Shown here one piece after another: positions 16,570 through 25,601 of a stretch of 64,000 nucleotides of DNA; position 1 is the first letter of the stretch; the number at the start of each line of letters is the position of its first letter. A program made the translations under genes and the position numbers. The notes under the pieces were generated by a model. The model did no database searches. It was not told the DNA's origin and saw nothing but the letters and a program-made list of their open reading frames with translations. Source of the stretch: Klebsiella planticola ATCC 33531 (GTDB taxonomy: Bacteria; Pseudomonadota; Gammaproteobacteria; Enterobacterales; Enterobacteriaceae); contig NZ_JMPP01000055.1 in the NCBI RefSeq assembly GCF_000735435.1, positions 231,222-295,221 on the forward strand. The letters are read 5' to 3'.

Positions 16570-17013
16570 TCAGGACAACCAGCGCAAAAAAGTATCGCGC
16601 GTAATGTCCTCCACTTCATCATTGATGCCGAGTAACCGGCGTTGCGAATACTGCACCTCCGGCCCTCTGCGGCTCACACGGTCACGAAGACCGTAATGAT
16701 GAACGCGGGCAATGCGCTGCACTCTGCCCTCAAATTCGACACTGGCAGAGTCCGGGCTGGCGATGGCTTTCAGGTATTTTGTGGTGCGGAGTTTTGCAAA
16801 CATCTGCCGACGGATGCGCCCCTGCTTCGTGCGGGCCGTCACGCGGCGCGGCGCGTATGCGGTCCCGTCCGGGTTACGTTGCATTCGGATATTTTTCTGC
16901 TGGCTGCGGCGCAGCTGCTGCGCCAGCTCCCGCATCATGCGCTTACGTGTGGCAGGCTCCAGACCCGCCAGGAGCGCATCTAACCAGGCGTCAACTTCCT
17001 GCAGCTCAGCCAC
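16570..17013 (-). CDS. S: Tail completion protein gpS
   Basis: 147 residues (P2 S is 150). A GTG start at 17013 gives AELQEVDAWLDALLAGL, matching P2 gpS, and overlaps the end of R by 8 bases. Middle segment TKQGRIRRQMFAKLRTTKYL is typical. It works with R in tail completion. The cargo gene converges on its 3' end, 40 bases away. Confidence 0.9.
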   Translation of the reverse strand: MAELQEVDAWLDALLAGLEPATRKRMMRELAQQLRRSQQKNIRMQRNPDGTAYAPRRVTARTKQGRIRRQMFAKLRTTKYLKAIASPDSASVEFEGRVQRIARVHHYGLRDRVSRRGPEVQYSQRRLLGINDEVEDITRDTFLRWLS

Positions 17014-17437
17014 GACGCACCGCCCATATTTCCTCCGGTTCGTCCGGTTCCGGTACCGCTTCGACGCTGGACACGTCACCGTCAGCACTGACGACCACGC
17101 GCTCTGTCAGTTGCAGATTCAGGCTGATATCGCAGATATCATTGCGCAAGATATCGACCTCAAACGTAAACAGCTTTTCACGCAGTTCCGGGTTATGGAC
17201 AGCATCTGGCTGATTCTCCATCAGCCAGGCCAGCACGGGAGCCATCAGCAATCCCTGATCGCCGCTGAAATCCACGATCACCACATTCAGGGTATAGCGA
17301 TACTCCCAGGACAACGACGCTGCGCCGGTTGCCACCACTGAGCCGTTATCGACGAACAAATGCAGCTTGTCCGGGTTGTCCCTGACATACTGAACCGACT
17401 TATTCAGGGCGCGGCGTAAGGACTGAGGTTTGTTCAT
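17006..17437 (-). CDS. R: Tail completion protein gpR
   Basis: 143 residues. Start MNKPQSLRRALNKSVQYVRDNP and AWLMENQPD are typical of P2 gpR, needed for joining heads to tails. It overlaps lysC upstream by 38 bases and S downstream by 8. Confidence 0.92.
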   Translation of the reverse strand: MNKPQSLRRALNKSVQYVRDNPDKLHLFVDNGSVVATGAASLSWEYRYTLNVVIVDFSGDQGLLMAPVLAWLMENQPDAVHNPELREKLFTFEVDILRNDICDISLNLQLTERVVVSADGDVSSVEAVPEPDEPEEIWAVRRG

Positions 17438-17690
17438 TATTTCGTTCCTGGCAGGAAATTATCGTGTCCACCTTGTCGGCACAGACCGACCAGGCGGCCT
17501 CTGCTTCATCCAGCGCCGTCAGCAAATCACCGTTAGTGCGTGCCGCTGATTTTTCCAGGCGGCACTGTGTCACCCTGGGACAACCATTCACGGTAAGCTG
17601 CACCTCCGGCGAGGGCCGGACGTTCGCGCATCCTGATAATATCAGCAGGCAAAGGAGCATCAGCCCAACGCCGCAAATCCTCGTTTTCAC
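17400..17690 (-). CDS. lysC: Outer-membrane spanin (Rz1-like lipoprotein), LysC
   Basis: 96 residues with a lipoprotein signal: positive start MKTR, hydrophobic stretch, and lipobox LSGC near residues 18-21. It is largely out of frame inside the 3' half of lysB, the standard nested arrangement of spanin genes. It is longer than lambda Rz1. Together with LysB it would fuse the membranes in the last step of lysis. Confidence 0.85.
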   Translation of the reverse strand: MKTRICGVGLMLLCLLILSGCANVRPSPEVQLTVNGCPRVTQCRLEKSAARTNGDLLTALDEAEAAWSVCADKVDTIISCQERNNEQTSVLTPRPE

Positions 17691-17961
17691 GTTTCAGATC
17701 CTCAATCCGGCGCTGGCGCCCCCGCAGCAGCGCGTTTGTGCTTTCTGCCGCCGCGTAAAGCCGCGCCTGTTCCCGGTTGTTGGTTTCGGTCAGGATGGAC
17801 AGGGCGATTAACTGACTGTTCGTTTTAGCCAGCCTTTCGCCCTTCACTTTCAGGTCACTGTCCTGCTGTTCGATGGTGTGGCTGGCCTTATTCAGTCGCC
17901 ATGACTGCCAGCCCAGCGCCGCCAGTGCCAGAGCCAGAATTACTGCCAGCGTGCGCGTCAT
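17533..17961 (-). CDS. lysB: Inner-membrane spanin (Rz-like), LysB
   Basis: 142 residues with one N-terminal membrane helix (TLAVILALALAALGW) and a long periplasmic coiled coil (about residues 25-105), the i-spanin design. The lysC frame starts inside it. An AGGAG site precedes the ATG at 17961. It lies 4 bases after the endolysin gene. Confidence 0.87.
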   Translation of the reverse strand: MTRTLAVILALALAALGWQSWRLNKASHTIEQQDSDLKVKGERLAKTNSQLIALSILTETNNREQARLYAAAESTNALLRGRQRRIEDLKRENEDLRRWADAPLPADIIRMRERPALAGGAAYREWLSQGDTVPPGKISGTH

Positions 17962-17965
17962 TCCG

Positions 17966-18475
17966 CTATGCTCCTTTTAAACACCAGGCCAGCTCACGCC
18001 CGCGACGGTTATCCAGCCCCGGATTAAATATGCCTTTGACATACACCCAGCGCGGCAGCTGATAGCAGGCATCACGCCAGCGCTTCTGATTGATAAACTT
18101 CACCATGGTTGAACCACATGCATTGCCTGTGCCCACGTTGAACGCCAGCGACACCAGCGCGTCATAGACATACTGCGGCACATCTACCAGAACACAGCGG
18201 GCCAGAGCCTTCTCCACCCGCAATACGTTGGTGATGAAGTTCCCCGCCGCCTGTCGCTCTGTGATGGTCTTTCCCGGCACTACACCGGATGTGTTACCGA
18301 TGCCATCGGTCCACACGCCAGCGTCGCACTGGTACGGCTGCAGGCGGCAACCCTCGTAATCGGCAATCAGTTTCAGCCCGTCCACAGAGGTGTGAAGCTG
18401 CTGGAAATTGGGCAGTGTGGCAGCGATAGCCAGCACTGCACCAACCAGGCAGCGCTTAACGATTGAAGGACTCAT
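17966..18475 (-). CDS. K: SAR endolysin, GH24 lysozyme
   Basis: 169 residues. A weakly hydrophobic N-terminus (about residues 6-22, Ala/Gly-rich) suggests a signal-anchor-release helix. The catalytic core DYEGCRLQPYQC...WTDGIGNT gives Glu, then Cys nine residues later, then Thr at +15: the E-x8-(D/C)-x5-T triad of GH24 with the Cys variant. It degrades peptidoglycan after release from the membrane. Its start overlaps the end of the holin gene by 20 bases; AGGGGGA lies just before the ATG. Confidence 0.9.
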   Translation of the reverse strand: MSPSIVKRCLVGAVLAIAATLPNFQQLHTSVDGLKLIADYEGCRLQPYQCDAGVWTDGIGNTSGVVPGKTITERQAAGNFITNVLRVEKALARCVLVDVPQYVYDALVSLAFNVGTGNACGSTMVKFINQKRWRDACYQLPRWVYVKGIFNPGLDNRRGRELAWCLKGA

Positions 18476-18671
18476 ATTCCCCCTGGGTTATCTTCCCGCC
18501 GCGTAGCAGCTGATAGGTTTTGTGTTTGTAGTACCAGTTGATCGCCATCATCAGCAGACCAATCAGCACACCGCCCACCGTAGAGGCGTCTTTAAGCGAT
18601 AAATCCCCCAACCACGCCAGCAGCACCGCGATGCAGTACGTAATAAAGGCGCTGATCCGTTCAAGCGTCAT
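18456..18671 (-). CDS. Holin (two-helix, HP1 family type)
   Basis: 71 residues with two hydrophobic helices (about 8-22 and 32-48) and a basic tail, the class II/pinholin design that fits a SAR endolysin. It sits between X and the endolysin, the position of P2 Y, but does not resemble Y itself. It sets lysis timing. Confidence 0.85.
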   Translation of the reverse strand: MTLERISAFITYCIAVLLAWLGDLSLKDASTVGGVLIGLLMMAINWYYKHKTYQLLRGGKITQGEYESFNR

Positions 18672-18674
18672 AAT

Positions 18675-18878
18675 TCAGTCCCATAACTGGACGGTCTGCA
18701 CCGTGGTAGCGGTGGCAATATCCGGCAGCTCCACCTTCAGCCCGTGAGGTAAAAAAGGGCCATGCTCAGCCAGCCCCGGATTTGCCTGCAGTACCTGCTC
18801 TGTGACGCCCTGTGTGCGTCCATAATGACGCCAGCAAAGCGCATCCACCGTGTCGCCCTGGTACGCACGCACTTTCAT
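18675..18878 (-). CDS. X: Tail protein gpX (LysM-like)
   Basis: 67 residues. MKVRAYQGDTVDALCWRHYG and LPHGLKVELP match P2 gpX, a short LysM-fold tail protein. ATG at 18878 overlaps the stop of L. The upstream extension of the same frame lies in L and is not used. Confidence 0.92.
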   Translation of the reverse strand: MKVRAYQGDTVDALCWRHYGRTQGVTEQVLQANPGLAEHGPFLPHGLKVELPDIATATTVQTVQLWD

Positions 18879-19342
18879 TAGATCAGCTCCACCGTACAGT
18901 GGGGTGCATCCTGCACCCGGCTGATTGCCCAACGGGCATCACGCCACAGATCGCCGCTGGCTTCCGCCAGCTCATCACCCCGTTTGACGCCGGACGCCGT
19001 GGCGTCGTAGTCCTGATAACGCTCATTCACCTGCGCACGCGCCCAGCAAAACACAGCGTTATGATAGTGGTGGATGCGCTCGCTTTTGCCGTCCAGCTCT
19101 TCCGCCGGTACGTCTGCCAGTGTCTGAAACCCCAGCGCCTGCTGGTGCTTGCGGAAGTCGTACAGCTCCGCATTGACCTCTGACATTGCGGACCGGATGA
19201 GTTGCCCGAGACGCGGCGACGTCACCGTGCCATCCGTCCGCATCACGCTTCGAAACTCCGTCAAATCAACATCGGGCCAGAATGGGGTATTTTTGATGAC
19301 CTCCGCCTGTTCTGGCGCCTGTTCTGGCGCAACAAACTTCAT
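18878..19342 (-). CDS. L: Head completion protein gpL
   Basis: 154 residues. Segments FWPDVDL, LIRSAMSEVNAEL and CWARAQVNERYQDYD are typical of P2 gpL, which closes the head-tail connector. Start at 19342 has AGGAGAAAACCCGC before the ATG; the N-terminal repeat EQAPEQAE is a small local addition. Confidence 0.92.
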   Translation of the reverse strand: MKFVAPEQAPEQAEVIKNTPFWPDVDLTEFRSVMRTDGTVTSPRLGQLIRSAMSEVNAELYDFRKHQQALGFQTLADVPAEELDGKSERIHHYHNAVFCWARAQVNERYQDYDATASGVKRGDELAEASGDLWRDARWAISRVQDAPHCTVELI

Positions 19343-19437
19343 GCGGGTTTTCTCCTGAAAAGGTGGGCGGTGAACGGGATTTTGATAAGGCAATGCCTGT
19401 CGCCATCCCGTGCCGCCCGTGCGCGGGGCACGTTCCG

Positions 19438-20091
19438 TTAGTGGCTGTTACGCAACTGGCGCTCCAGCCGCTCTTTGTCCTTCTTCACACCGCAGCGGGG
19501 ATCGAGCTGCAGCGCAAAGTTGTAGTGGTTTAACGCTGCTGCCGGACTGGACTCACTGATCACAGCGGCGATGGCTTTATGCAGCCTGGCGCGTGACTGG
19601 TCCGGCATATCCAGTGCATCCGTCAGTGAAAGCGCCTGCAGCAGCACGTCAGCAGGAAAATCTGCTTTCATGCGCTGCGCGGCCTCTGCCTGGTCTGCCA
19701 GCTCTTCGGCGATAACGGTCTGCACGTTGCGACGGCCCAGCGCCTGCGGCATCACCCAGCCATGTCTGAGCGCGTGGGCCGCAATCTGCAGACCACCGGC
19801 AAAATCACCGGCATCAATACGCCAGACCATCAGAAACATCAGCACGTCATCCTGCTGCGCTCCACCGGCTGCCAGTACGCCATCCGCCCAGGCGGTATAT
19901 TTGGGTAACAGCTCCACCTTGATTTGTGCCTTTTTCACGGTGGACTGAACCCCCTTGAGGCGGCGGCGATCTTCAGCCAGTTGCAGCAGCATCAGGTCAT
20001 ACCCTGACGCATGGCGAACACTGCCGCCCTGACGGGCGGCCTGTTCAGCCTGAACGCGCAGGCGGTGCTGCCGTGCGGGACTCAGGCTCAT
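19438..20091 (-). CDS. M: Terminase small subunit gpM
   Basis: 217 residues. MSLSPARQHRLRVQAEQAARQ and LPKYTAWADGVLAAG match P2 gpM, the terminase subunit that recognises DNA for packaging and cuts at cos with P. Encoded 3 bases after N. Confidence 0.92.
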   Translation of the reverse strand: MSLSPARQHRLRVQAEQAARQGGSVRHASGYDLMLLQLAEDRRRLKGVQSTVKKAQIKVELLPKYTAWADGVLAAGGAQQDDVLMFLMVWRIDAGDFAGGLQIAAHALRHGWVMPQALGRRNVQTVIAEELADQAEAAQRMKADFPADVLLQALSLTDALDMPDQSRARLHKAIAAVISESSPAAALNHYNFALQLDPRCGVKKDKERLERQLRNSH

Positions 20092-20094
20092 GCG

Positions 20095-21147
20095 TTACTC
20101 CCCGGCACCGGCGCTGAAATCGCCAATCGTGATGTTTTCCACCAGTGCCACGCAGCGGTAATCCTCCACCACATACGCTTCATTGACGGATTCGAAGTTT
20201 TCGATGCGATCACGTTTCGGGTTATCAATCACCGAACGGCGGCGGGTGTCTTCCTGCCAGTAGATGGACAGGTTATCCAGGCGGGTGATCAGCACGGCGT
20301 TTGCCGGGAATGACGGGGCGCGAACGGCCTGCAGACCGCCCATGCGTTTCTGACTGATAATCATGTCAGCCGCCAGCTTTTCGCTGTTCTCCTGGTCTTT
20401 ATTGACCAGCGGGAAATACTTGTCGGACAACAGCTCACGTCCACAGATCACGACCAGTTCCGCATCGTCCTGGAAAATCGGGTCAATCAGCTCATTGACT
20501 GCATCCATCACCAGCGCATCCAGGTTGGCATATTTACCGCCTTTGCCGACCTTCACCGGGTCTGCAGTGGTGGTGCCATCTTCTGCCGTGGTACTGCCCA
20601 TCACACAATCCGGGGCATCTTCGCGGACCTTCTGCAGCCAGCCTTTGTTAACGTCCTGCAGCAACGGATTGGCGGCACGGTCTGAGGTTTTGGCACGCTT
20701 TACGCCGTTAAATCCGATCATGATGCGGTCCAGCGCCTGACGTTTCACGATGGCGTTACGGATACGCACCTGAAAATCCTGGAATTTCGCCCACATATCC
20801 AGTTTTGCGTAAGTCAGCACCGTATCAAAGTTGGTCTGTTCGCATTTGTACTCAACATCCACCATCTCAGTGGGATCGGTTGGCTCGCGCTCCTTCGTGG
20901 TCGTGTCAGTGGTCCCGGCAATGGTGCTGCCGACGCCCAGGCCCAGAAGCTGGCCTGACTGCTCCGCCACGCCAATCACGTTAACCATGGTCAGGAATGC
21001 CGTGGACTGCTGGATCTGGTCTTCCAGCGTCTGCTGCACCGACGGCTCAACGGTGAATTTACTGGATAACTCTTCGACTTCCACGCCATTCAGACGCGCC
21101 AGTTGCTGCAGGTAAGCGTTAAAGGCAAAACGGGTATTCTTTTTCAT
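20095..21147 (-). CDS. N: Major capsid protein gpN
   Basis: 350 residues (P2 N is 357). N-terminus MKKNTRFAFNAYLQQLARLN and the middle IGFNGVKRAKTSD are typical. It forms the icosahedral shell and in P2 is processed by the O protease. It follows O by 16 bases in the O-N-M-L operon. Confidence 0.95.
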   Translation of the reverse strand: MKKNTRFAFNAYLQQLARLNGVEVEELSSKFTVEPSVQQTLEDQIQQSTAFLTMVNVIGVAEQSGQLLGLGVGSTIAGTTDTTTKEREPTDPTEMVDVEYKCEQTNFDTVLTYAKLDMWAKFQDFQVRIRNAIVKRQALDRIMIGFNGVKRAKTSDRAANPLLQDVNKGWLQKVREDAPDCVMGSTTAEDGTTTADPVKVGKGGKYANLDALVMDAVNELIDPIFQDDAELVVICGRELLSDKYFPLVNKDQENSEKLAADMIISQKRMGGLQAVRAPSFPANAVLITRLDNLSIYWQEDTRRRSVIDNPKRDRIENFESVNEAYVVEDYRCVALVENITIGDFSAGAGE

Positions 21148-21163
21148 GGGTTCTCTTGCTCCA

Positions 21164-21997
21164 TCAGCAATTGGTCAGGGTGCCTGCAGGTGCTTCACCA
21201 CCTGGCGCACGCTGGCGATAATCTTTACGGCTGTCTTCCTGGCTCAGCTTCTGCTTAAGCGCAGAAAAATCGGTCTGCTGCTTCTGCAGTGCGGTTTCCA
21301 GCTCAGCAATGCGCTTATCCTGCGCGGACAGGGATTGATCGGTGCGCTCGCTCAGGCTCTGCTGCTCAGTGGCGACCAGCTCAACAGCCCGATGCACATC
21401 AGAGAAACGGGCATCATCGGTCTGCTCTTTTTTGGTAAACATCGCGGTGACGCGGGCAAAGAGGGAGGTTTTTTCGCCCTGGACCTCTTCCCACTCGATC
21501 AGCGTTTCTTCTGCGGCGGTAAAGAGGTTTTCCGGGTTCTGTTTACGGCCTGCCAGCGGGTTGCTTTTGGCGCTGGCACTAAACTGCAGCATTTCTGTAC
21601 CCAGGCTTGCCGGGTCGTCAGTCGCTGCAAGGCCAATCAGGTACGCCTTTCCGGTATCGGCAAAGCTGGTGTTTACCTCCATCGAGGTGAACAGCTTTTG
21701 CAGCTTGCGGGTATACGCCACCAGATCATCTGACGGGGTGATCCACGCATACAGCGCCATTTTTCCTTTCAGCGGGCCGTCCGTAATTTCTTCAGCCTCC
21801 AGCTTATCCACGGTCCCGAAACGGCGGAACGGACTGTCCGGGGTGTAGCCCTTGATGTGTTCCAGATTAATCAGCGCGGTATAGACCTGCGGGTTATAGC
21901 TTGCCGCCATCTGCTCCAGCCAGGCGCGCTCAATGGTGCGTCCGTCTGTTGTTGCCCCTTCCACACCAATGCGGAAGCGTTTTGCTTTAACTGCCAT
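21164..21997 (-). CDS. O: Capsid scaffold/protease gpO
   Basis: 277 residues. The N-terminal protease half keeps the expected catalytic set by position: Asp18 (TTDGR), His47 (INLEHIKG) and Ser105 (FTSMEV). The C-terminal half (about 190-265) is a coiled-coil scaffold. It shapes and matures the procapsid. First gene of the O operon, opposite P across a shared Ogr site. Confidence 0.95.
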   Translation of the reverse strand: MAVKAKRFRIGVEGATTDGRTIERAWLEQMAASYNPQVYTALINLEHIKGYTPDSPFRRFGTVDKLEAEEITDGPLKGKMALYAWITPSDDLVAYTRKLQKLFTSMEVNTSFADTGKAYLIGLAATDDPASLGTEMLQFSASAKSNPLAGRKQNPENLFTAAEETLIEWEEVQGEKTSLFARVTAMFTKKEQTDDARFSDVHRAVELVATEQQSLSERTDQSLSAQDKRIAELETALQKQQTDFSALKQKLSQEDSRKDYRQRAPGGEAPAGTLTNC

Positions 21998-22073
21998 TTG
22001 AGCGACTCCATCAAATAACTCTGTGAGGCCTTATGGTTGCTGTGATGGAGGGGGGGAAACAACGCGCGGACCT

Positions 22074-22091
22074 TGTGCGGTAAACCACACA
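22074..22091. promoter_or_regulatory. Shared Ogr-binding dyad of divergent late promoters PO and PP
   Basis: TGT(22074-22076)-N12-ACA(22089-22091) in the spacer between O and P. The same dyad could serve both directions: its centre is about 85 bases from the O start codon and about 30 from the P start codon. In P2, PO and PP are divergent, Ogr-dependent promoters. Confidence 0.8.
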
Positions 22092-22113
22092 AAAGCCAGC
22101 CGGGGAAAGGCTC

Positions 22114-23901
22114 ATGGCAAGCCCGTATGTTTGTCCCATGGAAACGATGACCCCCGCAGACCTCGATCCCCGTCGGCAGGCACTACTGCTGTATTTTCAG
22201 GGATACCGCATAGCCCGCATTGCTGAAATGCTGGGCGAGAAAGCCGCAACCGTTCACAGCTGGAAAAAGCGCGACAAGTGGGGCGAATATGGCCCACTCG
22301 ATCAGATGCAGCTCACCACTGCCGCCCGCTATTGCCAGCTCATAATGAAGGAGCACAAGGAAGGGAAAGACTTTAAAGAAATAGACCTGCTGGCGCGCCA
22401 GTCCGAGCGCCACGCCCGCATCGGGAAATTTAACAATGGCGGCAACGAGGCCGACTTAAACCCGAACGTGGAAAACCGCAACCGCGGCCCCCGCAAACCA
22501 CCTGAAAAAAACCTGTTCAGCGGCGAACAGATCGAAAAGCTGGAGGAGATTTTCCGCGCTGGCATGTTCGAATATCAGCGCCACTGGTGGGAAGCAGGAA
22601 TAAAGCATCGTATCCGCAACGTGCTGAAGTCCCGCCAAATCGGGGCAACGTATTACTTTGCGCGTGAGGCACTGATCGATGCGCTGGTGACTGGCCGCAA
22701 CCAAATTTTCCTGTCAGCAAGTAAAGCTCAGGCACACATGTTTAAGCAGTACATCATTGAGTTTGCCAAAGAGGTCGATGTTGAACTCAGAGGTGATCCG
22801 ATGGTGCTTCCGAACGGCGCCACGCTGTATTTTCTGGGGACCAACGCCCGCACCGCGCAGAGCTACCACGGCAACCTGTATCTTGATGAATATTTCTGGA
22901 TACCGAAATTCCAGGAGCTACGCAAAGTCGCCTCTGGCATGGCACTGCACAAAAGATGGCGGCAGACCTATTTTTCTACGCCGTCCAGCCTGACGCACAG
23001 CGCTTATCCCTTCTGGTCTGGCGCCCTGTATAACCGTGGTCGCTCAAAATCGGACCGTGTCGATATCGATCTGACCCACTCCACGCTGGCTGCGGGCCAG
23101 CTGTGTGCTGATGGTCAGTTCCGGCAGATCGTGACAGTAGAGGATGCCGTGCGCGGCGGCTGTAACCTGTTCGACCTGGACCAGCTGCGACTGGAATACA
23201 GCCCGGACGAATACCAGAACCTGCTGATGTGCGAATTTCTTGATGATCTCGCGTCCGTGTTCCCGCTGTCCGAGCTGCAGGCCTGCATGGTGGACAGCTG
23301 GGAGGTCTGGGAAGATTTTCAGGCGCTGGCCCTGCGTCCGTTTGGCTGGCGTGAGGTCTGGATCGGATATGACCCGGCAAAAGGCACGCAGAATGGTGAC
23401 AGCGCCGGGTGTGTCGTCATTGCGCCGCCAATGGTGCCCGGCGGTAAGTTTCGCATCCTTGAGCGCCACCAGTGGCGCGGAATGGACTTCCGCGCTCAGG
23501 CGGAGGCTATCCGCAAGCTTACCCAGCAGTACAACGTGTCTTACATCGGCATTGACTCTACCGGCGTCGGTCATGGCGTTTACGAAAACGTGAAAGCCTT
23601 TTTTCCTGCCGTCCGGGAGTTTGTCTACAACCCCAACGTCAAAAACGCCCTGGTGCTGAAGGCATACGACATTATCAGCCACCGCCGCCTGGAGTTTGAC
23701 GCCGGGCACACCGACATTGCGCAGTCATTTATGGCTATCCGCCGTGCCACCACCGCCAGCGGCAACCGCCCTACCTATGAAGCCAGCCGCAGCGAAGAAG
23801 CCAGCCACGCCGATCTGGCCTGGGCAACGATGCACGCACTATTTAACGAACCACTGCTGGGCGAAGCCGCCAATACAAGCAACATCGTGGAGATTTTTTA
23901 A
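22114..23901 (+). CDS. P: Terminase large subunit gpP (ATPase)
   Basis: 595 residues (P2 P is 590). An N-terminal helix-turn-helix-like part (YRIARIAEMLGEKAATVHSWKKR) precedes the motor: Walker A-like NVLKSRQIGAT, Walker B NLYLDEYFW, and a C-terminal nuclease-fold segment starting IGYDPAKGTQNGDS. It powers DNA packaging into the head. The ATG at 22114 has an AAAGG site just upstream; an in-frame ATG at 22138 is possible. Confidence 0.93.
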   Translation: MASPYVCPMETMTPADLDPRRQALLLYFQGYRIARIAEMLGEKAATVHSWKKRDKWGEYGPLDQMQLTTAARYCQLIMKEHKEGKDFKEIDLLARQSERHARIGKFNNGGNEADLNPNVENRNRGPRKPPEKNLFSGEQIEKLEEIFRAGMFEYQRHWWEAGIKHRIRNVLKSRQIGATYYFAREALIDALVTGRNQIFLSASKAQAHMFKQYIIEFAKEVDVELRGDPMVLPNGATLYFLGTNARTAQSYHGNLYLDEYFWIPKFQELRKVASGMALHKRWRQTYFSTPSSLTHSAYPFWSGALYNRGRSKSDRVDIDLTHSTLAAGQLCADGQFRQIVTVEDAVRGGCNLFDLDQLRLEYSPDEYQNLLMCEFLDDLASVFPLSELQACMVDSWEVWEDFQALALRPFGWREVWIGYDPAKGTQNGDSAGCVVIAPPMVPGGKFRILERHQWRGMDFRAQAEAIRKLTQQYNVSYIGIDSTGVGHGVYENVKAFFPAVREFVYNPNVKNALVLKAYDIISHRRLEFDAGHTDIAQSFMAIRRATTASGNRPTYEASRSEEASHADLAWATMHALFNEPLLGEAANTSNIVEIF

Positions 23902-24926
23902 TGACTGAGAATACCGCACAGGATGCAATGCCCCCTGACGTACAACCCAATAATACCGCCTCTACCCAGGCGTTCAGCTTTGGCGATCCCATTCCTGTAC
24001 TGGACCGCCGCGAACTGCTGGATTATGTGGAGTGCGTGCAGATGGACAGATGGTATGAGCCGCCAGTGAGTTTTGACGGGCTGGCACGCACGTACCGCGC
24101 CGCGGTACATCACAGCTCACCGATTTCCGTTAAGCGCAACATCCTGACCAGCACGTTTATCCCGCACCCGTTGCTAAGTCAGCAGGCATTCAGCCGCTTT
24201 GTGCAGGACTATCTGGTATTTGGTAACGCTTATCTGGAGAAAAGGACTAACCGGCTGGGCGGTATTCTGTCGCTGGAGCCATCGCTGGCGAAATACACAC
24301 GACGCGGGATCGACCTCGACACTTACTGGTTTGTGCAATACGGCATGACCACACAGCCGTATGAGTTCACCAAAGGCAGCATCTTTCACCTGATGGAACC
24401 GGATCTGAACCAGGAGATTTACGGCCTGCCGGAATACCTGTCCGCCATCCCCTCGGCGCTGCTTAATGAGTCCGCTACTCTGTTTCGCCGTAAGTATTAC
24501 ATCAACGGCAGTCACGCCGGATTCATCATGTACATGACCGACGCGGCGCAAAACCAGGAGGACGTGAACAATATCCGCCAGGCAATGAAAAGCGCCAAAG
24601 GGCCCGGCAATTTCCGCAACCTGTTTATGTACTCGCCGAACGGCAAGAAAGACGGGATTCAGATCATCCCGCTGTCAGAGGTCGCTGCAAAGGATGAGTT
24701 TCTTAATATCAAGAATGTGAGCCGGGATGACATGATGGCCGCGCACCGCGTACCACCCCAGATGATGGGGATTATGCCGAGCAATGTTGGGGGGTTTGGG
24801 GATGTGGAGAAAGCAGCTAATGTTTTTGTCAAAAATGAACTAATTCCTCTGCAGAAGAAATTTTGCGCATTAAACCCATGGGCTGAGGAGGAAATCATTC
24901 GTTTTGGACAATACGAGTTAAATTAA
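23901..24926 (+). CDS. Q: Portal protein gpQ
   Basis: 341 residues (P2 Q is 344). VFGNAYLEKRTNRLGG, HLMEPDLNQEIYGLPEYL and AHRVPPQMMGI are typical of P2-type portals, the dodecameric channel at the packaging vertex. Its ATG overlaps the stop of P. The cargo operon converges on it from the right, 36 bases away. Confidence 0.95.
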   Translation: MTENTAQDAMPPDVQPNNTASTQAFSFGDPIPVLDRRELLDYVECVQMDRWYEPPVSFDGLARTYRAAVHHSSPISVKRNILTSTFIPHPLLSQQAFSRFVQDYLVFGNAYLEKRTNRLGGILSLEPSLAKYTRRGIDLDTYWFVQYGMTTQPYEFTKGSIFHLMEPDLNQEIYGLPEYLSAIPSALLNESATLFRRKYYINGSHAGFIMYMTDAAQNQEDVNNIRQAMKSAKGPGNFRNLFMYSPNGKKDGIQIIPLSEVAAKDEFLNIKNVSRDDMMAAHRVPPQMMGIMPSNVGGFGDVEKAANVFVKNELIPLQKKFCALNPWAEEEIIRFGQYELN

Positions 24927-24962
24927 TCCTGCTGCCAGATAAATACTATCTGGCAGCTAAAG

Positions 24963-25601
24963 CTATAATTTAGACATATAAGACCTTAGTATTCTCACCC
25001 ATTCACCCTTATCAAATGGAACCGTATCTCTTATTTTAAGATCATTATTTCCGCTAGAGACTAAAGTCAAAGGATCTTTGTTTTTATGCTCAAATGTCGC
25101 TACCAATGATATCGCCATCTGGCTACTTACAAGTGTTGAACGATGAAATTCCTTGGAGTCAACCGTATAATAACAACCAGCTCTCACTATATCAGTAGAC
25201 ACATTACCAACATTATAATAGGTATCTAACGGGATTAATTTCGAACCATTATTCAGATATTTAACTGCATAGGCTTGGTATTCATACTGCCTAGATGATG
25301 CATCTATAAGTTCAAAAACTTCGTTACATATCGCCCCGTGTAAAACATAGCTGTTCAGAGAGAATTTATGATCATGAATTTTTTCTAGCTGTTCAGCTGC
25401 ATGTGAGTTATTTCCGAACCAAATATGCAGCCGTAAAGTTCCCTGATCATTCTGAGCTATGCGGCAATGAATAAATCCTAAAGCATGCCATGTAGGTTCA
25501 AAACTCTCAAAATTATCAACCAAATGAGCAAAAAAACGCCGAACATCTATAGATTGTTTATTGATTACTTTTTGATATATCTCATTTATATAATCATGCA
25601 T
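24963..25601 (-). CDS. Cupin-fold-like protein, fourth gene of the cos-Q operon
   Basis: 212 residues from ATG 25601, which overlaps the preceding gene by 8 bases; a longer frame upstream (to 25670) lies inside that gene. The segment IHDHKFSLNSYVLHG (His76, His78), Glu94, and a later EFHRS (His153) give the H-x-H...E...H metal pattern of cupins such as cysteine-dioxygenase-like enzymes. The Leu/Val/Tyr beta-strand rhythm around it also fits. Substrate unknown. AT-rich like the rest of the operon. It could be the effector, a modifier of a small molecule, or an oxygenase acting on a nucleotide product; this is speculation. Confidence 0.6.
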   Translation of the reverse strand: MHDYINEIYQKVINKQSIDVRRFFAHLVDNFESFEPTWHALGFIHCRIAQNDQGTLRLHIWFGNNSHAAEQLEKIHDHKFSLNSYVLHGAICNEVFELIDASSRQYEYQAYAVKYLNNGSKLIPLDTYYNVGNVSTDIVRAGCYYTVDSKEFHRSTLVSSQMAISLVATFEHKNKDPLTLVSSGNNDLKIRDTVPFDKGEWVRILRSYMSKL

